The notes under the pieces: generated by a model
Told to the model about the DNA's origin: nothing
Databases searched by the model: none
Seen by the model: the letters and a program-made list of their open reading frames with translations, nothing else
Assembly (NCBI RefSeq): GCF_035046485.1
Contig: NC_085137.1
Location: 317,637,164 to 317,701,163, forward strand
Direction: 5' to 3'
Length of the DNA: 64,000 nt
Source of the DNA: Aedes albopictus
Lineage: Eukaryota > Arthropoda > Insecta > Diptera > Culicidae
Made by a program: the position numbers and the translations under genes
Part shown: piece by piece, positions 41,341-53,454 of the stretch
Numbering within the stretch: the first letter of the stretch is position 1
Layout of the letters: every line of letters begins with the position of its first letter

Positions 41341-42521
41341 CCGTCAAATGGGGTAACTTGCAACACTTTTCGACTTTGAAGCAATATCATTGAAAATCTA
41401 AGTATTTGAAACATACTGTGAAGCATCGTGTACACTAATTACCACGAGTAGAATACTATGCAGGATTTCATTTCCTAAAAAACGTTGCCACCTAATCAGG
41501 AAGAGCGAAATACATGCTTGTTGCAAGTTAGCCCATCTGTGGGGTAACTTGCAACACATGGCGTGAAGCTAAGTAAGCTACCATTAAACTGCACTAACAT
41601 TCGAATTCTTGGTCATATTGTAAGTTTTTGATGTAATGCTTTGAAAAGATGTACACTAACCAACGGCAATACGATTTTTTAGTAAAGGGTTGGTAGTTAT
41701 TATAAGCGAGAGTATATCTTTTCTCTGCAGGTCTTACGTCCATCAAATATAAAACATACAAAATGTCAACGATGCTTAATGTAATTTGTTGGAAAGGTAA
41801 AGTGAGTAATCTTAAGGTAATTTTTAGTTTGAAGTGGTTGTTTGGGTACTCCAGCTAAAATAATATGAATTGGCGTTCAAATCCATTTTTTTTTAACATT
41901 AAATCCGTCAATTTGGGCATTCTATTGAAATGATTTACTCCATCTAGGTTCAGAATAGAGGTTAGTGATTGTTTTAGAACGTTCATCAACTAAATTAAAC
42001 TTTCATCAAGGTGAAACATGAATATGATTTTAAAATATGGAAGTCCTTAAAAATGTTTTTCTGTCCGAAATATCGTGAAAGGAAAATGTATTATAGAAAG
42101 TTTTGCAATTTCAACTGTTGCAAGTTACCCTTTAGTGATTGTCAAATATGATAATGATTTTTTACATTACTGAGTCGATGAGTTTATCAAACTTTTGTCA
42201 TTCAGTTGAGCTTACTATTAGATACCCTAACTGCACGGAAGGTCATTAGACTGATCGTACTTACCATAGGAGAGAGGTGAAGCACGATTTTCATACTTGT
42301 TTTATGTCATAAAATGAGCAAACCGTTTCAACAGTGTAGCTAAACAGTAAGCAAAGAAACAAATCTGATTTTTTCACTAAAACGATCTTTGGTACAAATA
42401 ATATTGATAACCGAAATGGTGGAGCATAATAGCTTTCATAATTATGTGAAAAAAGTTCACATTTAGTGTATGTAATCGTGTTGCAAGTTACACCGCTGTT
42501 GCAAGTAACCCCGTTTGACGA
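41341..42521 (+). mobile_element. Nested TA-flanked element, 1181 bp (GGGGTAACTTGCAA type)
   Basis: Ends CCGTCAAATGGGG and CCCCGTTTGACGA are inverted (12 of 13 with an edge mismatch), each next to TA, and both continue into GTAACTTGCAACA / TGTTGCAAGTAAC. Inserted inside the piggyBac-like element. Its terminal CCGT...GGGGT resembles the 15.3- and 32.6-kb family. Confidence 0.75.
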
Positions 42522-43559
42522 TAATTTTATTTATTTATTTATTTTATCAAACATAACGTAGACTACATTTTCACTTATAACTACAGTATCGAACATTAGA
42601 AATGCCTAAAAGCCGTTTTCCCTTACAAACTATGTAGTCAACTTTAGATTCCCATATCTCAGATATTTCTCCACATTTTAATCTTCAACAACTATTGAAA
42701 AATTTCGATGATAACTATTGATACAAAAATCACAGATAGGTTGAATTTTGACAATGCATCAATACGAAAAAACTAAAGCAAAAAATTGTTACTTCTTGTC
42801 ATTATGGTGTTCTCGGCAAATTTGTTCCTTGTGTGATGACGAATAAATTTTATAAATAAAAATAAAAGTTAAAAAATACCATAAATCAGAAATTATGCTT
42901 ATGCGGTTCGTTATAAAGGATACATTGGAACAGTCATTGCAAAATTATGAGTCACTCTGTAACAATTATTAGTCAGTCAGTTCGCCATGCTATTCAAATG
43001 GAACCGACGCGACCCATAATTGTTGGTGACCCATGATTATAATATGATCGTATTTTAAAATTTAATTGTTTAAATTTTTAGACTTCAGCTAGTTAAATTT
43101 TTATCCGATTAGTCACATCGTCATAACAGTAAAGAACCAAAAAAAATATGGACACGTTCAATGCTTCCAGTGAGTTATTCATTCTTTTAACGAAGCACTA
43201 CTAGACAACGAACTAACTTGCAATGCCCAGTGGCATAGCCGAAATCTTTTCCTACGGTGACACTAGCCGCACGACCACGAGGCCCCGAACTTAGTTTCGA
43301 GTTGGTGGGAGATTGACGTTGAAATATATTAAACATAATGATGAAAACTGTCAAATCAAAGGTCACGTGAAAGATGTTCCTTCTTTTATTAAATGTACAA
43401 AAAGTAACCGATAATGTCCATGGGTTTTCCAGTAATCCAACTATACGACTATCTGATCAGTTATGTACTCGTCATAGTGTGAATTATTAGAACAAATCAA
43501 TTTGAAAAGAATCAAGACATTCTATAGAATAACTATAGTTATTTATTATTGAATTACCC
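42522..43559. other. Interior of the piggyBac-like element, unassigned
   Basis: AT-rich with no ORF or repeat unit recognised. Confidence 0.4.
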
Positions 43560-44770
43560 ATGTTTACGGATATTCCGAATTCTCTGAGGACAAAACAAGT
43601 ACAGTGGTCACAGGTTTATGAGTCGAAACACCCACCAAATACGAATTCAAATGTGCTTTTGATCGTTTTTTCAAATGTTTATGAATGTTCCACCTACTGA
43701 TATATAAGCCACAGGGGTCACTAATAAATCAGACGGAACATTGCTTCCTTCCTTAGATTACTAAAACAAATGAGTTTTTAAATCATCGTGGCGCTCTAGC
43801 GCAATTTTCAAAAATGGACTATTTTTACGGATGTTCCGGACAACTCGAAGGTCCATACAGTGGCCACATTTCCAAAATACTCACAAAAGTGATTTTATTC
43901 TCATATTATTGAAACAAACATGTTTGGAAAAAGTCGCGACGCTCTAGCACAATTTTCATGAATTGACCACTTCTACGAATGTTTCAGATACCCCATCAAG
44001 TGGGTCATCTGATTTACAAAGCAATCACAGTAATGATTTCATCCTTAGGGCTTTCATACAGAAAAAGCGTTACGGAGAGGGTAGGGGGTCTTCAAAACCA
44101 GCAAAAACCGTGCCACTCTAGCGTATTTTTTATGAATTGACCACTTTTACGAATTTCCTGGATAAACCGAAGGTTCATCCAGTGGTCTTTCCGATTTATA
44201 AATCAGTCGCAACATTGATTTCAATCTTAAATTGCTGAAACAAATGAGTTCGGTAAAAAAATCGCGACAATCTAGCACAATTATCATGAATCGTTTCGGA
44301 TACCCAAAAGGCCCATCCAGTGGTCACTCTGAGTTACAAACTAATCGCAATAGTGGTTTCATTCTTAGATTGCTGGAACAAATGAGTTTGGAAAAAAAAC
44401 CTGCAACGACCTAGCACATTTTTTATGAGTTGACCCTTTTACGGATGTTCCAGATAACCCGAAGGTCCATCCAGCGGCCACTCCGTATTTTGAATCAGTC
44501 ATAATATAGACTTTAACTTTTGGTTGCTAAAACAAACAAGCTTGGAAAAAACTGCGACACTGCGGCACAATTTCAATGGTTTGGCCATTTTTACGGATGT
44601 TCCGGGTATCCCGAAGGCCAATTCAGTGGCGACACAGGCTTACAAACCAGTCGCAAACATGATTACATCCTTAGGTTATTGAAACAAATCACTTTAGAAA
44701 AAATCGCGACGCTCTAGTACATTTTTTATGAATTGACCACTTTTACGGATGTTCCGGATCTTCCGGCGGG
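43560..44770 (+). repeat. Tandem array, about 145-175-bp unit, eight to nine copies
   Basis: TTTTACGGATGTTCC recurs near 43565, 43827, 44438, 44590 and 44740, with weaker versions near 43690, 43975, 44150 and 44290. Each is followed by CCGAAGGTCCATCCAGTGG and GCGACGCTCTAGCACA-type phrases. Diverged, non-coding. Confidence 0.75.
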
Positions 44771-45431
44771 TATCATATTGGCCATATTACTGGCCATGCT
44801 TATCCATGGTGTATTTTTGCACTGTGCTAGCTAATTAGCAACGAAATAAAATTGTTTTGGCTTTTTTGCACTTAACAATTGAGTATAATCACTGCTGTTT
44901 GACCGAAAACACGTTAGGTACTATTTGGGGGCTCCTGGAATCGGTTCCAGGTACCAGAACCATTGCGGCAGTGGCCATTAATGTTTTTTCTATACATCCG
45001 ACATTCAATATGCATCGCTTCCTGCAGTTAATATTTTGAATCAGTTTAAATATTTTGCTCAGTCAATTTAATTAACAAAAATTTTCCAAAACTGATAAAA
45101 TCGGATTATTGAGAACATACTGAAAAAAAAACTTTCAACTACACCAGATAAAATTGAAGCACATCTGAAGCCAATATAAATTATGTTTAGTTTGAATCAT
45201 AATGTTATTTCGTCTTTGTGTTATAACAGGTTATAGAAAATTGCCTTATTCTGCTTGTAGTCGATTCCCGGTGGTCACTCCAGATTGACCTGGACCACTT
45301 CCGCCAAAAATCAAAATAGACTAGTATAGCTTTCATTTAAAACCAGTTGCAAAAGATTTGATCAAGGATTCGATTTTTAACAATCAAAACAAAACAGGTG
45401 TCACCTAGAGGTGACACTGGGCGTTGGAGAG
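44771..45431. other. Right interior of the piggyBac-like element
   Basis: No gene. Contains the subterminal palindrome at 45398-45417 and the right inverted end. Confidence 0.5.
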
Positions 45432-45632
45432 TTAAGATTCGACTATCAAAAGTGCAGTAACAATCATATGCGACTGTAAAATTGAATATACGATTTCTAC
45501 GATTTCATTCACTTCGTATACGACGCAAGTGTGACGCACATGATCAATATACAACATTGTTATAGTTGTATAAGATTTCGCCAATTTTCATCATACCTTT
45601 AGTTAGCAAGCTCGATTTAGCAGATTCATATA

Positions 45633-45844
45633 GGGTCTTGTACCATTTGGGCAGGTGTACCTATTTTGGGCACTTGCTGCTATAACTAAGTCAATTTCAA
45701 ACCGATTGATTTGAAATTTTGTATAGAGTTAGGCACGTACAGTATCTAACTCTGTACAAAAATTCAAATCAATCGGTTGAAATTGACTTAGTTATAGCGG
45801 CAAGTGCCCAAAATAGGTACACCTGCCCAAATGGTACAATACTC
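45633..45844. mobile_element. 212-bp palindromic MITE, copy 1
   Basis: Arms of about 100 bp, ends GGGTCTTGTACC / GGTACAATACTC, TA flanks. Close copy at 52091-52303. Confidence 0.85.
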
Positions 45845-46489
45845 TACGATGTGAAGCGTCGATTTCCACGATTCAAAGAAATCATATATACGATGCTAGC
45901 GAACTTGCAGCTTGACACTAAGAATGTATGTTTTTTTCACGATTCTATCCGATTCTGTGCAATCCTTCCGATAGTATCTCGCACCTTTTATGATCGGAGA
46001 TGACTATATGAAACAAAATCGCAATTGATATTTAATTTGGTATGAAATGCGGTTTTGCGCAATCATTGGCAACAAATATACATATTATTATACAATTCTG
46101 ATTCAGTATATGAAAATATACGATTTTTTCCACACAATGATTTACGATATGTGGTTGGCTGGGTGATTCCGTCGGTAGAATACCGACCAAACAATGTACC
46201 CGGCGGCGTATTCCGGCCCCACGGTAATGCAGGAGCAGCCGTGAGGGCCAAAGCGACGAGGCGATAGTCTGCAGCAAGAGTGAGTACAGTGCAGTGCCTA
46301 GGTCTAGTCCAAATATTCTCGCTTACACGCCACACACACACTCTTAGAAAATATCATGTAAATTTAAGTTCACTTGGATGCACATAAAAGGAGCGGCCCG
46401 TTTGACACAAATTTACGTCTTCTATCACAAATAAAGTCGAGCTAGCAATCGCTAGAGCCGAAGCGAGAGGTACAACATATGTAAGTAAA

Positions 46490-46575
46490 AATAATGTACT
46501 GGTTTCGAACTCCGGTCCGCTGATTGAGAGGCACGTACTATACCCCTCGGCTATATCGCCAAGTTATGAGACAAA
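46490..46575 (-). repeat. tRNA-related SINE fragment
   Basis: Minus strand: GCGATATAGCCGAGGGGTAT (A box) and GGAGTTCGAAACC (B box) with a 31-bp spacing, then unrelated sequence. Confidence 0.5.
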
Positions 46576-46849
46576 CGATAAATGTAAAACTGTTTCTACC
46601 TATCTGGTCAGATACGTTTGTTGATATCTTGTGCAAGCAACTCGAACTTACATGTTGGATGTAAAATTGAGTCAAATTTGCCATTCAGTCATGAAATGTT
46701 TACGTACGTTGATGGTTTACGTCACGTGTAAATTCCTAATTTTTTAAGAGTGCAGCTATATACACCCACACTCACACGCCACACTTGGAATTTTTAATAA
46801 AATGTTTAGAAATGTTAATATTCTTTGGTTTTCATACTTAGTCCGTAAA

Positions 46850-47830
46850 GCCCCTCCGATTACCGACTGCACACTGCCAAAGATGGTCCTAAGCACCTCA
46901 CGCTCGAACGCTTTGAATGCTTGCATGTCCTTCTCGAGGCCACATATGGTGCCCGTAGAGAAGCACCGGTCTTATCAGTGTTTCGTATATGGTACATTTG
47001 GTGCGAGGGTGAATATTTTTCGACCGCAGATTCTTGTGGAGCCCATTTTAGGCCCGTCTACCACTGATGATTCTCCAGTAATGATGCGCCTTCGTATTTT
47101 ATGGTTAACGCTATTGCCTGCCGTTAACAAGGACCCGAGTTTATAACATCCATGTCATCCTCAAAACAGACATATTGGCCTGATTTCTGGAAAATCGTGC
47201 CCCAGCTGTTGAGCCCGGCTCGTCGCATACCACTTACAGGGCAATATTGAATGCCAGGTACGAGAGTCAATCACCCTGTCGTAGTCCCCGGCCAGTTTCA
47301 AATGAACTAGACAAATCTCACGAAACCCTTTCGCAGTTTTTTACACCGTTCTTCGTCATTTTGATCAATCTGGTGAGCTTCCCGAAAAAACAGTTATCGT
47401 TCATGATTTTCCACAGCTCTCTGCGGTCGACACTGTCGTACGCCGCCGTCTTGAAGACTATGAACAGGTGGTGCGTTTGGACCTGGTATTCGCGGCATTT
47501 TTAGAAGATTTTCTGCACAGTGAAGATCTGGTTCGTTGTCCAGCGACCGTGAACGGAGCCGGTTTTATAACTTCCCAAACTCATTTACACAAACTTTGGG
47601 TGAAATGCAACAACAGATAATCTGCGACATCACCTTGTAGGCGGCATTCAGAAATGTGATCGTTCAAAAGTTCTCACACTCCAAGTTGTCACCTTTCTTC
47701 TGTAGATGCTATCGACTGTTGATTCTTGGACTGAGGGGTGCACACCGAAGGCTGCAAGGCCGAAAGAAACCCCCAAGTTGTCACCTTTCTTGTAGATTGG
47801 ACAACTAACCCTTGTAGTGGAATTTTCCAC
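46850..47830 (-). pseudogene. Diverged RTE-like LINE relic, minus strand
   Basis: From 47830 down: [11 protein letters not shown], then KCREYQVQTHHLFIVF, YDSVDRRELWKIMND, SSFETGRGLRQGD, then GLHKNLRSKN, CTIYETLIRPVLLY and VLRTIFGSVQ. Many stops and frameshifts. The CPIYKKGD region is locally duplicated (47682-47710 and 47772-47795). The catalytic motif was not found. Confidence 0.65.
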
Positions 47831-47879
47831 AACATCTTTTTCTGCATCGCAAATTTATTATTTCCCACGAGAAATAATG

Positions 47880-48808
47880 AATTATGCTTAGCTTAACGAC
47901 AACGTGCCGACTTTTGGTTACCTGACCGGCCGATGTCATCTAACACCCCATGCGCGGCTCAAATTGACCACGCAGCATTAATTCGTGTGAACATGCTTTA
48001 TTCTTTCCTCAGGTAATGTGTAACTTTTCTAACTAATAAAAATCATTCATTCAATGTCCAACAAGCAAAGTGTATATGTACATCGTGTCCTGATGACAGA
48101 CCCGTGCGCCTTCTCCATTAATGTTCGCGAAGTACAGTACATGGCTGACCGTTGACCCGCGCCTTCTCCGTGATTAGTGAATTAGTGAAGCATGGTTAAG
48201 AAAGACTAAAGTGCAAAAAGGAACTAATAAGCCCCAGCGAATTCGAAAAACGACTTTCGCGGTGAACCTAGGTGAAGATATTTAAGCAAGTGCATCGTTT
48301 TAGATTACGCCAAGTCAATTATCAACGTTAAATTCCAGTTGATAACGTGAGATGAACAGTGTACGAAACCAGGATTCCAGAGAATCAGTTATGTTTATAT
48401 TTTGAGTCGCTGATGGACAATTCAAACTAGGTGTATAAACACAACAGTTGGGTGTCGCAAATGTGTTACTGCAGCATGAACAAGTGAAACCTTGGATTCC
48501 AGATGATCAGTGATGTTTATATTTTGAGTCGCTGCTACATCGAGTACAGACACAACAATTGAGTGCAGTGGATATGTTACTACAATTTCGTGTGGATCCG
48601 ATCTCAGCAGTAAAACCGAAGCTAGTGTGCACCACGGGATGCCGTTCCAGCTGACAGTAAAGCTAAGTACCATTATAAATGAAATAGTTCAAAAATTTAA
48701 AAATTGTGCGTTGTGATACCATTCAAGCATACATTCAGGTAATGGATTTTCCTTTCTAACAATTTGAAAAGCAATCGTCAGTTTCTTATAATTTGAATAA
48801 TATTATCA
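47880..48808 (+). other. Possible LTR/leader upstream of the gag
   Basis: No ORF. AATAAA at about 48035 and similar phrases at 48355-48420 and 48480-48545 (CCAGAGAATCAGT.. / CCAGATGATCAGTGATGTTT, each followed by TTATATTTTGAGTCGCTG) indicate a local duplication. It may hold the 5' LTR and leader of the retrotransposon whose gag follows, but neither LTR edge nor primer-binding site could be fixed. Confidence 0.3.
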
Positions 48809-49786
48809 ATGAATCAGTTCGAAAAGTTAAAAAAGCTTCAATCAAACTTGAAAAAATCCATACATAATAAAATTTCGGACAAAACCTTGCAAGCAAAACT
48901 TGACATAAGCACTGCGTTGTACAACGAAATAGAAGCATTTTTAAAGGAAAATTGTGCGATTTTGGAGGAAACAGTTTTTACTAATATATGTAAAAACTCG
49001 CGTCTCTTTAATTACGAAATACAACAAATTGTTAATCAAAAAATTGCTGAAAACAAAATACAAAATAATTTAAATTCGTCCAGTAGACACAGTTTGAAAC
49101 GCGTTGCTAAGACTACGGTATTGTGTTCGCAGTTGCTGTTAGGCACAAGAAGAAAGAATCTACACAAATCCCCTCATCATCATTCTAAACATAAGAAACG
49201 TTCAAATTCTACACAGCCTTTGACCATCGCTCCAAACACAGCAATGGCCTTCAATATTGCTACTGCTGCGCAGCTAGCGCAGTTGGTTCCAGCATTCGAC
49301 GGTAAGCCGTCAGGATCAAAATCATTTATAGATGCGGTGGAATTAACTAAAACGATAGTGGCAGAGGCAAACCACGCGAGTGCAATACAATTGGTACTTA
49401 CGAAATTGACAGGAAGAGCAAGAGATTTATTCTCTGTAGCTCCTGCAACTTTAGATGAAATTATCCAGAAAATTAAGGATAATTTTAGCGAAACCGGATC
49501 ATGCGATTTAGCCGCAGCCAATTTGAAAAATTTGAAATTAAAGAAAACTGATGATATGGTAAATTTTTCAAAAGATGTCGAAAATCTTTGTGAAAACCTT
49601 GCTCAAGCGTACATTCGAGAGCAAGTTCCAGGAGATGTAGCTAAGAAATTGGCCCAAAAGCAAGCGATACAGACGCTAATTTCAAATTCACACAATTCTG
49701 AAACTAAAATAATGTTAAAAGTTGGCAAATTTACCACGGTACAAGAAGCTCTGAATGTTATGGTGGAAAATGAGCAAACAAGCCAC
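48809..49786 (+). pseudogene. Truncated LTR-retrotransposon gag (Ty3/gypsy-like capsid)
   Basis: A ~326-residue open frame. It has a basic N-terminal half with a His/Lys-rich stretch (HKSPHHHSKHKKR), then a capsid-like domain from about residue 145: LVPAFDGKPSGSKSFIDAVE, TKLTGRARDLF and LDEIIQKIKDNF, as in Ty3/gypsy Gag. The homologous frame ends near VMVENEQT. Beyond that, the ORF runs into antisense LINE sequence, so the nucleocapsid knuckle, protease and polymerase are all missing. Identification rests on the capsid pattern; a domesticated Gag-like gene is possible but unlikely given the truncation. Confidence 0.6.
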
Positions 49787-49985
49787 TTCCACTTCTCCGG
49801 TAGTTGTTTGGTCAACCTGGTCCGGACTATTAGTCGGTGCAGGCAGGAAAACTTTCCTGACCTATCTTGATGATTACCATCCTTACCAGCTGGCCTATTG
49901 TTCTTGAGGTGCTGGATAGCTTCCTTATTTTCCTTATTTAGCTTCGTTGTTGCTCCCTGCTGTACTGACGTAGTCATTTCTGTCG
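49787..49985 (-). pseudogene. RTE-like LINE fragment abutting the gag
   Basis: Minus strand: EAIQHLKNNRPAGKDG and LHRLIVRTRLTKQLPEKWK, matching the start of the RTE reverse transcriptase. It lies tail-to-tail against the gag and truncates it. Upstream minus-strand sequence to 50401 is open but not recognised. Confidence 0.5.
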
Positions 49986-51240
49986 CTGTCTTGGTCCCCT
50001 ATGTCTGCGCTCCCTGCACCATTCAGGTGTTTGTCGTAGTGCTGCTTCCGATCACCTCACGTCCGCCCGTCAAGATTCTCCTGTTTTTGTTCCTGCACAT
50101 TTTTGCTTGTGGCACGATGCGTTGAGCTTGTGATAGAACTATCACAAAACTATCATGAAGTGACCCTTGTGAGCAGAGTTTCATATTGCTCATGTGTACT
50201 AAAATGTGACAGCGAGCCTCCCATCTGATTGTCTCCTAGCTCTTCATAATCGCAGTGTTCTGCGTTACTTGGAAGCTCATAAACCTGGTGGGTGCATAGC
50301 TCCCGGAGACCTCGTCTCATGCGCTGCGTGAGCTGTTGGTATTTAGGGTGAAAAATAACTTCTAGGTTACGAAAAACCTCAACAACCTTTTCCGTACCCA
50401 AATCAAGTGTCTGATTGGCCTATCAAGGGGTTTTCAGATCATGCATCGCGGTGCACGTGGTGCACCACGAAGCCCTGACAAAGACACCGCGGCACTTCTA
50501 AAAGTGTGCCCTCACTTCAAAGTGCATACTCCAATTTATCGAAGGAATCAGAACAAGAGAGGCAACAATATTGGAAGAAGATGTTTTTGATACGTTTTTC
50601 TTAATAATTCGTCATGGATATTCAAAAAAAAAACTCGCATGTAAACTGAAAGTTAAATTGCAAGAGTGCACTATGGGGGATTCCCATACAAGCAGGCGGA
50701 CAAAAATATTTTTATCACATTTCCGAGGATTTCTTAGTTTCCTGTAGTTGGTTCGGCCAAACCATATTGTTAATGAAGATTTTTGAGCATCTCGAGCAAG
50801 TTTTGAAAAGGGCGTATTTTAAATATGGCCGAACAACTGATAACACTAGTTTACAAAATAAAACGAAAGTCGTGAACTTCCGTCAACGTTCAAAATTTTT
50901 GAAGCATAATTTATCACTGATTTCGAAACCGTGCTTCAAAATTTTTTAAGTAGAACAGTTTTTGAGGTTTAGCTCAATATCGAGTTTTTCAACTTTTTAA
51001 AATATGAAATTTAATAAAACTCAAATATGATGCGTTTTGTTCAACCAATTTTAAATCTTTTTGTATAAATTAAAAGCTGAATATAATCAGATTGATAAAG
51101 TTCAAGATATTGGCGAGTTTTGGGGTCAATCTCCTTAAATTTTAGCAACATTTCCAAAAATATTTTAAGAAATGTATTTTTTTCAATAAGAAAAAAACCA
51201 ATTTAAAAATTCTTTCTAAACGTTTATTTGATATATCATG
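49986..51240. other. Intergenic, unassigned
   Basis: The minus-strand open frame 50401-50153 has no recognised domain. Small near-repeats GTGCACGTGGTGCAC at 50450. Otherwise AT-rich. Confidence 0.35.
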
Positions 51241-51241
51241 T

Positions 51242-51458
51242 GGAGCCTCGTAGCCGTGCGGTTAGGGTCACCAAGCTTATAATCGCACCATGATATGGGG
51301 TGAGGGTTCGATTCCTGCTTCGGGCGTTGAAACTTTTCGTGAGAATAGTTTCTTCCCCGTTTCCACTGGTGCATGCTCCGTTGTCCGTTGTCTAATGTTA
51401 AGTTTAAAACAGTCTGTACAGCCGAAAGCTGAAGACGTTGTCCGTGTCTTTCTTTTAT
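51242..51458 (+). repeat. tRNA-related SINE, third family
   Basis: A box in GTAGCCGTGCGGTTAGG and B box GGGTTCGATTCCTGC, then a ~140-bp body ending in TGTCTTTCTTTT. Confidence 0.65.
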
Positions 51459-51749
51459 AGTAAAAAGTCAGCTCAATTGGAGCATTGATTACGGAGAATG
51501 AGATGTGTGAAGTGAGCGACTTTGCTTAAAAATAGAACAAAAATCGATTTCAAATCATCAACCTTGTATGGAAAGTCGAAAAAAATTCCGCTCTACTCTA
51601 ATTTTTTTCCTTCACATTTTCGAACTCAGGGCATGATTCTACACCAAAAATGATCATCACCTTACCGAGTTCAAAAATGCTGTAAACTAGTGTAATATAT
51701 GAAAAGTTTGGATTTGTTTAATTTTATTCGATTTTTTTTTATCTGTATT

Positions 51750-51893
51750 AACGAGATTTTTAGCCCTAGGCTAGTTCATCTCGGGACCCACGCTTTATTT
51801 CCCTTCCGAAGGAAGAACTCACATTTTGCGAGTTTGTCGGGAGTGGGATTCGATCCCAGGTCCTCGGCGTGATAGTCAAGTGTTCTTATCTGA
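51750..51893 (-). repeat. tRNA-related SINE, fourth family, minus strand
   Basis: Minus strand B-box-like GGATCGAATCCCACTCC, then a body ending AGCCTAGGGCTAAAAATCTC. Its 3' end resembles the short insertion at 60427-60485, suggesting a shared LINE-derived tail. Confidence 0.5.
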
Positions 51894-51897
51894 TTTC

Positions 51898-51962
51898 TTA
51901 TTTTTTTTTAATTTTTTTTTTAATTTTTTTTTTATTATTTTTTTTTTAATTTTTTTTTTTGT
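51898..51962 (+). repeat. T-rich simple repeat (T8-10 AA)n
   Basis: Low-complexity poly-T with periodic AA. Confidence 0.9.
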
Positions 51963-52090
51963 TTTCCTCACTTGGAATGATCAAAATATTGTGGATATAT
52001 TAAATTTATTTTACCAAATTAGGATGATAGTGTGTTATAATACACAGAACACCTAGATTAAGTTGAAGAATGTAAATATTGATTGAGATA

Positions 52091-52303
52091 GGGTCTTGTA
52101 CCATTTGGGCAGGTGTACCTATTTTGGGCACTTGCCGTTTTGACTAAGTCAAATTCAAACCAATTGATTTGAATTTTTGTAAGAAGTTAGGCACGTACAG
52201 TATCTAACTCTGTACAAAAACACAAATCAATTGGTTTAAAATTTACTTAGTTATAGCAGCAAGTGCCCATAATAGGTACACCTGCCCAAATGGTACAAGA
52301 CCC
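52091..52303. mobile_element. 213-bp palindromic MITE, copy 2
   Basis: Ends GGGTCTTGTACC / GGTACAAGACCC are perfect complements with TA flanks. Same family as 45633-45844. Confidence 0.88.
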
Positions 52304-52305
52304 TA

Positions 52306-52911
52306 CTAATAAAGATTATTAAAAAAAATATTGTAGATTTACTGCAAAAATGAGTTCCAAAGGGAATTTGCCTAGAATTTTCGTTTAACCACAAGGGGCG
52401 TTCCCATGCGAAAAAAGCTCTGAATCTCCCAAGACCGCAATTTATCGCAGCATTTCTGATTTTGGGCCTGGGAATGTGTGGGAAAAAAGATGCCGATTAA
52501 CAAAATTCGATTTTTTTTTGCCCTTTTCAACTTTTTCTTCTTTTACCGTTTTTCTTACAATTGTTCAACTATCTCACAAAACCACCTTTTTGTTGGAAAG
52601 CTTGCTTCATTACCTTATCAATGATGTATTGAAACCAAAAGATAATGGTGATATAAATTAGAAATATCGATTTAAAATTATATGTTGTTTTTTGGCGAAA
52701 ATCGATTTTTTAGCTTTAGTTAACTTTGAAGCACACTATCTTGGTAACTACATCAGCTAGAAACTTGAAATTCTGGATTTCTCTTAGTTTATATGTTTAT
52801 TATTGATATAAAATTTCAGAACAAGCATTGGTGAAAGTCACTTTTCTAGTTTTTGTCCGCCTGATACCCTATAGTGGAGTGTCGCTTTAAATCTCAGAAG
52901 TATTCTAACTA
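52306..52911. other. Intergenic, nothing recognised
   Basis: AT-rich, no gene or repeat edge. Confidence 0.35.
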
Positions 52912-53078
52912 GGGGCTGTCCATATACCACGTGGTCAGTCATTTTTCTTAGGAATTCGAGCCCGCCCCCTTCCCCGTTGTCATTTGTTCATACATTTTTT
53001 TAATTTGGTATGGACCATGGTCTTTGCACAGCCCTCCCCCCTCCCCCTACAATGACCACGTGATTTATGGACACCCCC
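52912..53078. mobile_element. 167-bp TA-flanked MITE (GGGGCTGTCCAT type)
   Basis: Ends GGGGCTGTCCATATACCACG and CGTGATTTATGGACACCCCC are inverted with a few changes and flanked by TA. Related to the larger element at 58480-59568. Confidence 0.75.
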
Positions 53079-53454
53079 TAGTATTGCTTTGGTTGCTTTG
53101 GTATTGCGTAAGACCTGGGAAAAGATCTATCAATGATCTCGGAATCAGCTTACCAGGAATTCTACTGTATGATTTTCAAAGGAATCTTTTTCTCGTCTTT
53201 TCATGGGCTGACCAAAACACCGAGAAGGGATTTGCGACAAATCTTGTCAGTTATTTTCCGGAGCTCTGAAGGAGAAGCTTGCAAAAATTTAGCCAGGAAT
53301 TCGACACAGATCTCGGATGGTTTTGAGATACATCTATAAAGCAACATGCTAGAAATCGTTCAGGGGTGGACAGATGCCTTCGTTGAGGTTCTCCTAAAAA
53401 ATCAGGAATTTTGCCCAGCATTCCTAAGGTTTTTTTCGGATATTTTCCAGAAAT

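Larger units (their letters stand above)
40401..45431 (+). mobile_element. piggyBac-like non-autonomous element, 5.0 kb, TTAA target site
   Basis: Left end CCCTCCAACGCCCA and right end TGGGCGTTGGAGAG are complementary over 14 bp with one mismatch, each directly flanked by TTAA (40397-40400 and 45432-45435). TTAA duplication with CCCT-type termini is the hallmark of piggyBac. A perfect 20-bp palindrome sits just inside the right end (45398-45417). The flanks on both sides share ACGATTT-rich sequence, supporting one insertion. No transposase ORF; inside are two tandem arrays and a nested TA element. Confidence 0.8.

Noticed and set aside
43560..44770. CRISPR-like array
   Set aside because: Units are tandem and diverged throughout with no short exact repeat and unique spacer; genome is eukaryotic.
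46802..47504. Plus-strand ORFs of 85-114 codons
   Set aside because: They are antisense to the RTE relic on the minus strand.
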